Source of the DNA: Acidimicrobiales bacterium | GTDB taxonomy: Bacteria; Actinomycetota; Acidimicrobiia; Acidimicrobiales; Acidimicrobilacustridaceae | Assembly: GCA_018401565.1 (NCBI GenBank) | Contig: JAGYKS010000028.1 | Span: 275,289-339,288 of the forward strand | Reading direction: 5' to 3' | DNA length: 64,000 nt | Part shown: one piece after another, positions 28,140 to 36,056 of the stretch | How the letters are laid out: every line of letters begins with the position of its first letter | How positions within the stretch are numbered: the stretch's first letter is position 1 | Notes under the pieces: generated by a model | Database searches by the model: none | What the model saw: the letters and a program-made list of their open reading frames with translations, nothing else | Told to the model about the DNA's origin: nothing | Program-made: the position numbers and the translations under genes

Positions 28140-28472
28140 CTACAGGTAGAGCCCGGTGGAGCTCTCTTCGAGGCGACCGGCGGCCACGGCGTGGATGTCA
28201 CGCTCCCGCAGGATCAGGTAGTCCTCGCCGCGCACCTCGACTTCGTAGCGGTCCTCGGGATTGAACAGCACCTGGTCACCCGGCTCCATGATTCTCACGT
28301 TGGGTCCGGTGGCAACCACCTCTGCCCACGACAGCCGCTTGCCCATCTGGGCAGTGGCCGGGATGAGGATTCCCCCCGAGGTGTGGCGCTCGCCCTCGGC
28401 ACCACCAATCCTCACCAGGATCCGGTCATTGAGCATCTTGATGGGAAGTTTGTCCATTTCCGGGGAGGTCAC
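28140..28472 (-). CDS. GroES-family co-chaperonin paralogue
   Basis: A 110-residue GroES fold: LPIKMLNDRILVRIGG, a mobile-loop region ERHTSGGILIPATAQ, AEVVATGPNVRIMEPGDQVLFNPED and EVRGEDYLILRERDIHAV. The end, GRLEESSTGLYL, is a tail I recall from a second, groEL-less GroES gene in actinobacteria. No groEL is nearby. The GTG at 28472 is preferred over ATG 28457 because TACCGT (28480-28485) lies 7 bp before it. Whether it caps a GroEL ring or does something else is not known from sequence. Confidence 0.85.
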   Translation of the reverse strand: MTSPEMDKLPIKMLNDRILVRIGGAEGERHTSGGILIPATAQMGKRLSWAEVVATGPNVRIMEPGDQVLFNPEDRYEVEVRGEDYLILRERDIHAVAAGRLEESSTGLYL

Positions 28473-28479
28473 GCCGACG

Positions 28480-28485
28480 ACGGTA
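28480..28485 (-). promoter_or_regulatory. -10 box (TACCGT) of the groES paralogue
   Basis: TACCGT, 7 bp before GTG 28472. It is one arm of the palindrome ACGGTACCGT, the other arm serving the divergent hydrolase. Confidence 0.5.
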
Positions 28486-28489
28486 CCGT
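28484..28489 (+). promoter_or_regulatory. -10 box (TACCGT) of the divergent hydrolase
   Basis: TACCGT on the plus strand, 8 bp before ATG 28498, sharing the central TA with the opposite box. Confidence 0.5.
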
Positions 28490-28497
28490 CTGTGCCC

Positions 28498-29168
28498 ATG
28501 ACCGCGGACAACGACCTGACCACGGGCCCCCGCCCGTTGACCATCGCCACCGACGACGGCGTGGCGCTGGAGGCCCAGTGGGCACCCTGCGACGACGGTG
28601 GTGATCCGCTGGCCGCAGTGGTTCTGGCCCATCCCCACCCGGCCCACGGCGGCGACATGACGTCACTGGTCACCAGCGAGCTGTTTCGATCGCTACCCAC
28701 CCAGCGCTGTTCGGTTCTGCGCTTCAACTTTCGGGGGGTGGGCGCATCAACCGGCGAGCACGGCGGGGCGAGCCCGAGCGTCTGGATGTGTCGGCGGCGG
28801 TGGCGGCCATGGACGGTCTCGTCGGCGACGTACCCCTGGTGCTGGCTGGCTGGAGCTTCGGTGCCGACGTGTCGCTGGCCGTGGTGGACGACGCCATCAC
28901 GGGGTGGTTTGCGGTGGCACCACCGCTGCGGATCCTGTCCGCCGAGCAACTGTTGGCCGCCCACGACCAGCGCCCCAAGCATCTGGCGGTGCCCGAACAT
29001 GACGAGTTCAACCCGCCCGAACGATGCGCACCCAAGGTGGCCGACTGGCACAACACCACCGTCGAAGTGATGGCCGGAGCCGACCACTACCTGGTTGGAC
29101 GCACGGCGAAACTGACGGAGTCGCTGGTCGGCTTCGCCGCATCCCTCAGCTGGCGAAACCGGGCCTGA
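28498..29168 (+). CDS. Alpha/beta hydrolase
   Basis: AVVLAHPHPAHGGDMTS gives the oxyanion region, FRGVGASTGEHGG is the usual strand-4 turn, GWSFGAD carries the nucleophile Ser, EHDEFNPPE the acid and AGADHYLVGR the catalytic His. This is the pattern of YqiA/DLH-like serine hydrolases. One missing G near 28770 breaks the frame; restoring it gives GEHGGGEPERLDV. About 223 aa. The natural substrate is not evident. It diverges from the groES paralogue over a shared palindromic -10. Confidence 0.85.
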
Positions 29169-29198
29169 ACACACACGGGCCGGATCCGGCACCAAACC

Positions 29199-29945
29199 TC
29201 AGGCTGGACGCACCGCCACACCGGCTGCGGCCATGTGGGCCTTGGCCTCCGCCACGGTGTGCTGGCCGAAATGAAAAATCGATGCCGCCAACACTGCGTC
29301 GGCTCGTCCGTCGGTAACCCCTGCCACCAGGTGGTCGAGCGTCCCCACCCCACCCGAGGCGATCACCGGCACCCCAACGGCGTCGGCAACCGCAGCGGTG
29401 AGTTCCAGGTCGAAGCCGTCGCCGGTGCCGTCACGGTCCATGGAGGTGAGCAGAACCTCGCCAGCTCCCAGGGCGGTGGCCTGCACCGCCCAGGCGATGG
29501 CGTCCATCCCAGTGGCGGTGCGACCCCCGTGGGTAAAGACCTCACGTTGCCTGGCGTCAATGGCCACCACCACACACTGGGCACCAAACTCGTCGGCCAG
29601 TTCGGCCAGGAGCTGAGGACGCTCAACTGCGGCCGTGTTCACCGACACCTTGTCCGCACCGGCGCGCAACAACGCCCGGGCGTCGTCGACCACACGGACC
29701 CCACCGCCGATGGTGAACGGGATGAACACCTGCTCGGCGGTTCGCCGCACCACATCGATGATGGTGTCGCGCTTGTCCGACGACGCCGTGATGTCGAGAA
29801 ACACCAGCTCGTCAGCGCCCTCGGCGTCGTAGCGGGCCGCCAGCTCCACCGGGTCGCCTGCGTCACGCAAGCCCACGAAGTTCACTCCCTTGACCACCCG
29901 GCCGGCGTCGACGTCCAGGCACGGGATGATGCGCGCCGTTCTCAT
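29199..29945 (-). CDS. hisF: Imidazole glycerol phosphate synthase, cyclase subunit
   Basis: With HisH it turns PRFAR and glutamine into IGP and AICAR. TIM-barrel motifs: [94 protein letters not shown] and [15 protein letters not shown]. 248 aa. The ATG overlaps the hisA stop (ATGA). Frame intact. Confidence 0.97.
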   Translation of the reverse strand: MRTARIIPCLDVDAGRVVKGVNFVGLRDAGDPVELAARYDAEGADELVFLDITASSDKRDTIIDVVRRTAEQVFIPFTIGGGVRVVDDARALLRAGADKVSVNTAAVERPQLLAELADEFGAQCVVVAIDARQREVFTHGGRTATGMDAIAWAVQATALGAGEVLLTSMDRDGTGDGFDLELTAAVADAVGVPVIASGGVGTLDHLVAGVTDGRADAVLAASIFHFGQHTVAEAKAHMAAAGVAVRPA

Positions 29946-30757
29946 GGGCGAGACCCCGCTGTGCCGGGGCGCCCATCGCCATGACCGTGAGTCCCCGACG
30001 AACCAGGGTCCGTCACGGCGGCCACTGCGGCGATGGCAGCACCAAGGGTGAAGGCGCCCTCGTACAGGGCCCGACCCACCACAGCACCGGCCAACGACCG
30101 GCCACCCACGTCCACGGCGGCAAGGGTGGTGAGGTCGTCGAGCGTGGATACGCCCCCTGAGGCCAGCACGGGGATGGCCACATCGACCAAAAGGGCAGCA
30201 AGACCGACCGTGTCGGGACCGACCAGCGCACCATCGCGGGCAATGTCAGTGACCACCAGGGCATCCACGCCGGCGTCGACGAACCGGGCGGCAACGTCGG
30301 CCACCGAGCGTCCCGACCCCTCGACCCAGCCGCGAACGGCCACCTCGCCATCACGGGCGTCGAGGCCGACGGCCACACGGTGACTGGCTGCCAGCGTGTC
30401 GACCAGGTCGGGGTCCTCGAGGGCAGCGGTTCCCAGCACCACCCGGGTCACACCGCGGGCGAACAACTCCCGGGCAGCGGCAACCGATCGCACACCGCCG
30501 CCCACCTGCACCGGCACACCGGCGTCGCCTGCCACCGAGCAGATGGCAGCGATGGCATCAAGGTTGGTCTGCAGGCCACTGCGAGCGGCATCAAGGTCCA
30601 CGGCGTGAACCCACTGGGCACCCTCGGCACAAAAAGCGGCCGCCTGGGCCGCCGGATCGTCGCCGTAGGTGGTGGCCTGGTCGTAGTCACCCTGGTACAG
30701 GCGCACACAGCGGCCGTCGAGCAGATCGATGGCTGGGAACACGGTGAACGGGGTCAT
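29942..30757 (-). CDS. hisA: ProFAR isomerase HisA
   Basis: [32 protein letters not shown] opens the barrel with the catalytic Asp; [58 protein letters not shown] (second Asp) and [13 protein letters not shown] follow. Since a dedicated trpF is also present, a PriA-like double activity is not required. As given, the frame runs without a stop from hisH into hisA, so the two appear fused. The ATG at 30757 is taken as the HisA start because the conserved protein begins there. Confidence 0.94.
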   Translation of the reverse strand: MTPFTVFPAIDLLDGRCVRLYQGDYDQATTYGDDPAAQAAAFCAEGAQWVHAVDLDAARSGLQTNLDAIAAICSVAGDAGVPVQVGGGVRSVAAARELFARGVTRVVLGTAALEDPDLVDTLAASHRVAVGLDARDGEVAVRGWVEGSGRSVADVAARFVDAGVDALVVTDIARDGALVGPDTVGLAALLVDVAIPVLASGGVSTLDDLTTLAAVDVGGRSLAGAVVGRALYEGAFTLGAAIAAVAAVTDPGSSGTHGHGDGRPGTAGSRP

Positions 30758-31431
30758 GCGGGGGTGTCGTGGGCTATGGCCCGACAAGGGCGCGCTGAGG
30801 TCACTGCCACGGGCGGCCGAGACAAACGACGTCAGCAAGCCAAGGCCAACAGTGCCGGACTTTTCGGGGTGGAACTGGGTCGCCCACACGTTGTCGCGTT
30901 CCACGAGCGCAGGGACCGCCATGCCGTAGTCGCACGTGGCCACCACGTCGTCACCGTCGGGGACAACGTAGGAATGGACGAAATACACCCACACGGGGTC
31001 GGGTGCGGCCGCCAACATGGCACTGGGCCTGCGCCGTTCGAGCACATTCCACTGCATCTGCGGCCGCTTCACGTCGCCGGAAGCTGACGCACCCGGCCGT
31101 CGAGGACGCCCAACCCAGCCGCCCCGGGAGACTCGTCAGACCCCTCGTACAGCAACTGCATTCCCACACAGATGCCCAGGAACGGACGTCCGGATTCGAT
31201 GGCGCGTCGGGCCACGGCGTCCAAACCGGCAGAACGCAACGCCTCGGCGCAGCGTCCGAATGCACCGACACCGGGGAGCACCACGGCGTCAGCGGCCTCC
31301 ACCATGTCGGGGTCGGCGGTCAGGCGCGCATCGGCACCCACACGCTGCAGTGCCTTTTGGGCTGACCGCAGATTGCCGATGCCGTAGTCCAGCACCGCCA
31401 CCAACGGCTGTGCGGGGCCACCTGGGTTCAC
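30754..31431 (-). CDS. hisH: Imidazole glycerol phosphate synthase, glutaminase subunit
   Basis: The class I amidotransferase partner of HisF: VAVLDYGIGNLRSAQKAL, VVLPGVGAFGRC, the nucleophile in GRPFLGICVGMQLLYEGSDE, then VKRPQMQWNVLE, YFVHSYVV, and the His-Glu pair in ATQFHPEKSG. One frame change near 31070 (after RVRQLPA) splits it. After LLTSFV the reading frame carries about 20 unexplained residues and enters hisA. In the next frame a TGA overlaps the hisA ATG, the operon's usual junction, so a second error is likely. GTG 31431 overlaps the hisB stop. Confidence 0.9.
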
Positions 31432-32042
31432 AGGGTGCCCTTGGTTGACGGCATGGCATCGCTTTCCAGACGAACGGCGTCACGCAGCGCACGCGCGATG
31501 GACTTGAAGATGGATTCCACGATGTGGTGGGTGTTGCGACCCCGCACCAGTGACACGTGCAAGGTGATGCCGGCCGAGGTCACCACCGCCCGCCAGAACT
31601 CCTCGATCAACTGGGGGTCGAACGGGGGGTCACCCAGAATCTTCTCGCCTGGGAACTCCACGTCGTAATACAGGAACGGACGCCCCGACAGATCGATCGA
31701 AACATCCACGAGGGCCTCGTCGAGCGGCACGCTGGCCGAGGAGAACCGACGCACACCACGCTTGTCACCCAGCGCCTTGCCCAGCGTCTTGCCCAGCAGG
31801 ATGCCGGTGTCTTCGACGGTGTGGTGGGCGTCCACGGTGAGATCACCAGTGGCATCGACGGTCAGGTCCATGCCACCGTGGCGGCCCAGCTGGTCGAGCA
31901 TGTGGTCAAAAAACGGAATGCCGGTGGATGCCGACACCGCCCCGGTGCCGTCGACATCGACCGTGATGGTGATGTCGGTCTCGCCGGTGGTGCGGCGCTC
32001 GGTGGCCGTCCGCACTGGCTGACCGTTTGATGCTGTGCTCAT
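31428..32042 (-). CDS. hisB: Imidazoleglycerol-phosphate dehydratase
   Basis: ERRTTGETDITITVDVDGTG, STGIPFFDHMLDQLGRHGGMDL, DAHHTVEDTGILLGKTLGKALGDKRG and GRNTHHIVESIFKSIARALRDAV, with the two Mn-binding HHxxE sites, are all present. 204 aa from ATG 32042 (the frame is open to 32204, but the conserved protein starts here). The 190-bp spacer to hisC shows no gene. Confidence 0.96.
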   Translation of the reverse strand: MSTASNGQPVRTATERRTTGETDITITVDVDGTGAVSASTGIPFFDHMLDQLGRHGGMDLTVDATGDLTVDAHHTVEDTGILLGKTLGKALGDKRGVRRFSSASVPLDEALVDVSIDLSGRPFLYYDVEFPGEKILGDPPFDPQLIEEFWRAVVTSAGITLHVSLVRGRNTHHIVESIFKSIARALRDAVRLESDAMPSTKGTL

Positions 32043-32233
32043 GGGAGCCGCCTGTTCGTTGAAAGTTGGCCTGGGTGGGTCGTTGTCAATTGCTGCTGAC
32101 AGGCGCCCGATGACGGGGCGGGACACCCTGAGCGCCCTCCCAGCTTGGCCGCTGGCACCCTGACGGGGCCACCTGATTGGTGCTGGGCACTGATCGCTGC
32201 CCATCGCTGCACCGATTGGGCAGGAGCGGCGGA

Positions 32234-33382
32234 TCAGCCACCCGAACCACCCACAACGTCGGCCAGCGCCTCGAGGAAACGGTCATTTTCCTGCCGGGTG
32301 CCAACGGTGACCCGCAGACAACCCTCCAGTCGGGGCCACCCTGAGCAGTTGCGCACCAGCACCGACCGGTCCACCAACGCCTGCCACACCTGATCTCCCC
32401 GGGCCTTGTCGCCGGGCGATCCATCGGGACCATGGGGTCGCAGCAGCACGAAGTTGGCACCCGATGGCCACACCTGAACAGCCAGGGTCGTCAACGCAGC
32501 GATGATGCGTTCACGCTCGCCCACCAGCCGCGCCACGCGGGCTTCCATGTCGCCAACGTGATCAAGCGCAATCAACCCGGCGGCCTGCTTGACCGCATCG
32601 AGTCGATACGGAAGGGCCACCTTGTCGAGTTCGTCAATCAGCCACGACGGTGCCACCACGTAACCCAGGCGCAGCGCAGCAAGCGACCACGTCTTGGAAA
32701 ACGTGCGGCTCACCACCACCGGGGCATCGTCGTCAACCAGGTCCAGAGCGGTGGCGGTGGCGAACTGGCCGTAGGCCTCATCCACCACCATCAATGTGCC
32801 GGTGGTGGCAGCAGTTGCCACCATCTCGGCCACCAAAGCGGCTGACTCCTCGGTGCCGGTGGGATTGTTGGGCGAGCAGACGAACGCCACCGACGGGCGC
32901 ACGCTGGTCAGGGTGTCCAGTGCGGCATCGGCATCGATGACAAAGTCTGAACCGCGCTCGGCGGTGACGACTTCGGTACCCACCACCCGGGCAATATGGC
33001 TGTGCAGCGCATAGGTCGGTTCCCACACCAGTGCCCGCCGACCAGGCCCGCCATAGGCAAGCAGCAGCGTCTGCAGGATCTCGTTGGATCCATTGGCGCA
33101 CAGCACATTGGCCGGATCGACACCATGCAGGTCGGCGATGGCGGCACGAAGGCGTTCCGCAGCGCGGTCGGGGTATCGGTTCCAGGCGATGCCACCCAGT
33201 GCATCAGCCAGCGCTTCGGTAAACGCCGGTGGGGGCGGCTCTGGGGACTCATTGGTGTTGAGGCGAACCTCAACGTCGAGCTGGGGTGAGTGGTAGCCGT
33301 CCATGAGGCTCACATCGAGGCGCGGCGACACAGGCGGGACCGGCGGGACCGGCGACACAGGCGACACTGGCGGGACCGTCAT
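32234..33382 (-). CDS. hisC: Histidinol-phosphate aminotransferase
   Basis: A fold-type I PLP aminotransferase: VRLNTNESPEPPP, CANGSNEILQTLLLAYGG, FVCSPNNPTGTE, VVDEAYGQF, the PLP lysine in SRTFSKTWSLAALRLGY, and the arginine in CLRVTVGTRQEN. 382 aa. Residues 3-20 are a Val-Pro-Pro/Ser-Pro stretch encoded by six 9-bp repeats, absent from the usual protein. The ATG overlaps the hisD stop (ATGA). Confidence 0.96.
   Translation of the reverse strand: MTVPPVSPVSPVPPVPPVSPRLDVSLMDGYHSPQLDVEVRLNTNESPEPPPPAFTEALADALGGIAWNRYPDRAAERLRAAIADLHGVDPANVLCANGSNEILQTLLLAYGGPGRRALVWEPTYALHSHIARVVGTEVVTAERGSDFVIDADAALDTLTSVRPSVAFVCSPNNPTGTEESAALVAEMVATAATTGTLMVVDEAYGQFATATALDLVDDDAPVVVSRTFSKTWSLAALRLGYVVAPSWLIDELDKVALPYRLDAVKQAAGLIALDHVGDMEARVARLVGERERIIAALTTLAVQVWPSGANFVLLRPHGPDGSPGDKARGDQVWQALVDRSVLVRNCSGWPRLEGCLRVTVGTRQENDRFLEALADVVGGSGG
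33324..33377. repeat. six 9-bp tandem units inside the hisC start
   Basis: GGCGACACA, GGCGGGACC, GGCGGGACC, GGCGACACA, GGCGACACT, GGCGGGACC. In frame with hisC they encode the VPP/VSP N-terminal repeat. Being a multiple of three, copy-number change would not break the gene. Confidence 0.85.
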
Positions 33383-34673
33383 GACGGAGGCCCTTGCTTG
33401 CGACGCACACGGATCGAGTCGGCGTGAGCCTCAAATCCCTCGGCCACCGCCAGGGCCTCGACCACCGGGCCAAAACGGTCGAACCCTGACTCGTCAACGG
33501 TGATGACGTGGACCTGCTTGGTGAAGTCGTCCACGGTGAGGGCACTGGCAAAGCGAGCCGAGCCGTGGGTGGGCAGCACATGGCTGGGGCCGGCTACGTA
33601 GTCGCCAAACGAGGCCGGCGACAGCGGGCCGCAGAACACCGCTCCGGCATTGCGCACCGAGTCGGCCAGATCATCGGCGCCAGCGCACATGAGCTGCAGG
33701 TGCTCGGGGGCGATGTGATTGGCCAGCTCGACGGCCTCGATGGGGCCGTCGACCAGCGCCAGCCATCCGTTGGACGACAGGGTGGCCGAGATCTCCTTGC
33801 TGCGTGGTGCCTCAGCAGCCAGTTCGCCGATCCGGGCATCGATGGCATCAGCCACCTCGGCAGACCAGGTGATGAGCCACGCCAGACCGTCGGGTCCATG
33901 CTCGGCCTGCACCATGACGTCCACGGCAGCACTGTCGACATCGGTGGTTGCGTCGGCAACGACCACGATCTCTGAGGGTCCGGCAAACGCAGCCGCAATG
34001 CCCACGCTGCCGGCCACCATGCGCTTGGCCAGGGCCACGTACAGGTTCCCCGGTCCGGCGATGACGTCGACCGCAGCGATCGACTCGGTGCCATAGGCCA
34101 TGGCGGCAATGGCCTGGGCGCCACCACCGCATACACCTCGTCGACACCAGCCACTGCGGCCGCTGCCAGGGTGACAGTGGCCACGGTTCCTGAGGCGCTC
34201 TCTGGCGGGACGCACAACACCACCTTGTCCACTCCGGCAGCGCGCGCTGGGATGGCAGTCATCAACACGGTGGATGGGTAGGCGGCCCGCCCGCCGGGCA
34301 CGTAGCAACCGGCCCGGTCGACCGGCACGGTTCGTCCCCGAACGACGATGCCGTCACGCTCCCACCAGTGATCGATGCGCACCTGGGAGTGGTGAAACGC
34401 CCTGATGTTGTCGGCGGCGGTCTCCAGTGCGTCACGCAAGGACGGATCAATCGCCTCCAGCGCCCGGGCGCACGCCTCCGGGCTGATCCGGAGATCGTCG
34501 AGGGCAACGCCATCGAACCGTTCGGTGAGCCGGCGCAAGGCCTCGTCGCCGTTGGCACGGACGTCGGCGATGATGGCAGCCACTGCATCAGCAGGACCGT
34601 CGGCACCGTCAGCCGGACGCGGCAAGTTGGCCATGGGGTCGGCAACGCCACGCAGATCCAGACGGTTCAGCAC
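33379..34673 (-). CDS. hisD: Histidinol dehydrogenase
   Basis: The zinc enzyme makes histidine from histidinol in two NAD steps. Blocks: GCYVPGGRAAYPSTVLMTAIPARAAGV, AAMAYGTESIAAVDVIAGPGNLYVALAKR, GIAAAFAGPSEIVVVAD, MVQAEHGPDG, NHIAPEHLQLMC, FCGPLSPASFGDYVAGPSHVLPT and VHVITVD. One missing G near 34128 changes frame; restoring it gives VYAVGGAQAIAAMAYG. The GTG at 34673 has a strong AGGAGG and overlaps the stop of a small upstream ORF. First gene of the hisD-C-B-H-A-F operon. Confidence 0.95.
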
Positions 34674-34765
34674 AATGCCTCCTGGGCAGCACAAACGACT
34701 CCGGAGGCCACGATGGTGGCGGGTCCGGTCGACATCACTGGGTTGGGGGTGCGATCAAGGCTCAC
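34667..34765 (-). CDS. Candidate 32-codon upstream ORF coupled to hisD
   Basis: GTG 34765 opens a 32-residue frame (MSLDRTPNPVMSTG, then ATIVASGVVCAAQEALC) whose TGA overlaps the hisD start. A TAGCGT box ends 9 bp before the GTG. There are no histidine codons, so it is not a his attenuator leader; it may serve translational coupling. It is a weak call based on position only. Confidence 0.35.
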   Translation of the reverse strand: MSLDRTPNPVMSTGPATIVASGVVCAAQEALC

Positions 34766-34774
34766 AACGAGACA

Positions 34775-34780
34775 ACGCTA
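34775..34780 (-). promoter_or_regulatory. -10 box (TAGCGT) of the his operon
   Basis: TAGCGT about 100 bp upstream of the hisD GTG. It would give a leader of some 95 nt containing the small ORF and the AGGAGG site. Confidence 0.5.
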
Positions 34781-34828
34781 CCGTCAGGCGACGCCAGGTA
34801 TCGACGTGGTTGTCCGTTGGGGCACACT

Positions 34829-35041
34829 GTGGCGGTGCAGCGAGAACACGCCGAACTCAGTTCCCTGGCCGCCACGGTCGCCGAAGTGCTCGAACGGGTG
34901 ACCGCCAGCGCCGAGCGACTTGGGCGCATCGGAGGCGGGTCCGAGGCCTCCGACCTGTTCGAGGTGGAGCGGTCCCTGGGCCAGGCCAACCGTCGGCTCG
35001 ATGCCGTGGTGCGCTCACTCGAGCAACGACTGCGCAACTGA
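34829..35041 (+). CDS. Small coiled-coil hypothetical protein
   Basis: About 70 residues (from GTG 34829; TTG 34817 and GTG 34835 are alternatives): AVQREHAELSSLAATVAEVLERVTASAERL, then SDLFEVERSLGQANRRLDAVVRSLEQRL. Two amphipathic helices with a Gly-rich hinge. No family recognised and no membrane segment. It is divergent from the his operon, and its end lies next to the terminator of the minus-strand small RNA. Confidence 0.6.
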   Translation: MAVQREHAELSSLAATVAEVLERVTASAERLGRIGGGSEASDLFEVERSLGQANRRLDAVVRSLEQRLRN

Positions 35042-35057
35042 GCCACACCGAACCTGG

Positions 35058-35158
35058 CCCTAAAAAGGGCCGACGCCTCCCGAGGGAGGCGTCGGCTCGA
35101 GGACACTGGGCGGCGGGTCCCATATGTGTCCTCGGGTATCAGGTGGCGGGTACCTGAT
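35058..35158 (-). ncRNA. Structured small RNA with twin ACCCGCC hairpin loops and terminator
   Basis: On the minus strand three hairpins follow one another. Hairpin 1 (35158-35138) is ATCAGGT, loop ACCCGCC, ACCTGAT. Hairpin 2 (35134-35098) is a 9-bp stem CGAGGACAC/GTGTCCTCG, an ATA bulge, an inner TGGG/CCCA stem and loop ACCCGCCG. Hairpin 3 (35096-35069) is a 12-bp GC-rich stem followed by CCTTTTTAGG, a good rho-independent terminator. A TAGCGT -10 box lies 6 bp before the first base of hairpin 1. Two identical C-rich loops plus a terminator recall the actinobacterial 6C (B11) RNA class, in which C-rich loops pair with G-rich mRNA sites. Membership cannot be shown here. Confidence 0.72.
35061..35096 (-). 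terminator. Rho-independent terminator of the small RNA
   Basis: GCCGACGCCTCC-CTCG-GGAGGCGTCGGC followed on the minus strand by CCTTTTTA. There is no T-run on the plus strand, so it serves the minus strand only. Confidence 0.8.
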
Positions 35159-35164
35159 CCCTCC

Positions 35165-35170
35165 ACGCTA
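35165..35170 (-). promoter_or_regulatory. -10 box (TAGCGT) of the small RNA
   Basis: It has the same hexamer as several leaderless genes here. It places the predicted transcript start exactly at the 5' base of hairpin 1. Confidence 0.55.
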
Positions 35171-35324
35171 CACCCTGGCGGTGACGTCCCACGACACCAG
35201 ACCAGGATGAAAAGCGACACCTTCACCTTCAGCACCATCGACCTCACCAGCGGTGGTGGCGGCGCTGTTGCTGACAATCCACCGGCAACCTGACCGGGGT
35301 CCACCGCCACCCCAATGGCAGGTG

Positions 35325-35966
35325 TCACAGCTGTGACGAGGGGCAAAAGTCGGCCAGGACACAGTCGCCGCAGCGTGGGGTACGAGCCGGACAGACCCGA
35401 CGCCCGTGCAGAATCAACCGGAGGCTGAACAGGCCACGCTGCTGTGCCGGCACCATCGGATTCAACGTCAACTCGACGCGAACCGGGTCCTGTTCGTCGG
35501 TGATGCCCAGTCGTCTGACCAGCCGGCCGACGTGGGTGTCGACCGGCAGACCGGGCAGATCGAGTGCCACGCTGCGAACCACGTTGGCGGTCTTTCGCCC
35601 CACGCCCGACAAGCTGACCAGGTCAGCCATGGAGGAGGGAACCTCGCCGTCAAACCGGTCCATCAGCCCGTTGGCCATGCCGATGAGATTGGCGGCCTTG
35701 GCCCGGTAGAAACCCGTGGAGTGCACCAATTGCTCGACGTGGCCGGGATCAGCTGCAGCGAGTGATCCCGGGTCGGGATAGGCATCAAACAGCGCTGGGG
35801 TCACGAGGTTGACGCGCACGTCGGTGCATTGGGCCGACAAGATGGTGGCGGCCAGAAGCTCAAAAGGATTGCGGTGGTCGAGTTCACACCGGGCATCGGG
35901 GTATTCGGCGGTGAGGCGAAGGTTGGTTTCGCGGGCCCGTCCGTTTGCTGTTCTCGGTCGAGCCAT
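35325..35966 (-). CDS. nth: Endonuclease III (DNA glycosylase/AP lyase)
   Basis: It excises oxidised pyrimidines. FELLAATILSAQCTDVRVN, the HhH motif SLSGVGRKTANVV with the catalytic Lys, LPVDTHVGRLVRRLG with the catalytic Asp, and the 4Fe-4S ligands C-x6-C-x2-C-x5-C in CPARTPRCGDCVLADFC are all intact. ATG 35966 (MARPR) or 35978 (MFRN). About 213 aa, normal length. Confidence 0.96.
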   Translation of the reverse strand: MARPRTANGRARETNLRLTAEYPDARCELDHRNPFELLAATILSAQCTDVRVNLVTPALFDAYPDPGSLAAADPGHVEQLVHSTGFYRAKAANLIGMANGLMDRFDGEVPSSMADLVSLSGVGRKTANVVRSVALDLPGLPVDTHVGRLVRRLGITDEQDPVRVELTLNPMVPAQQRGLFSLRLILHGRRVCPARTPRCGDCVLADFCPSSQL

Positions 35967-36044
35967 GTTCCGAAACATTACTCACGGGGTCGAGTGAGGA
36001 CTCACCGGGTCGAGCGAGGTTCTCCGCTCGGTCACCCCAGCCCG

Positions 36045-36050
36045 TAGCCT
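36045..36050 (+). promoter_or_regulatory. -10 box (TAGCCT) of mshD, leaderless
   Basis: TAGCCT ends 6 bp before GTG 36057, which is followed at once by ATG 36060. Confidence 0.5.
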
Positions 36051-36056
36051 CAGGGG

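Noticed and set aside
35061..35096. Terminator of the plus-strand coiled-coil gene ending at 35041
   Set aside because: The A-run precedes and no T-run follows the hairpin on the plus strand; it is oriented for the minus strand.
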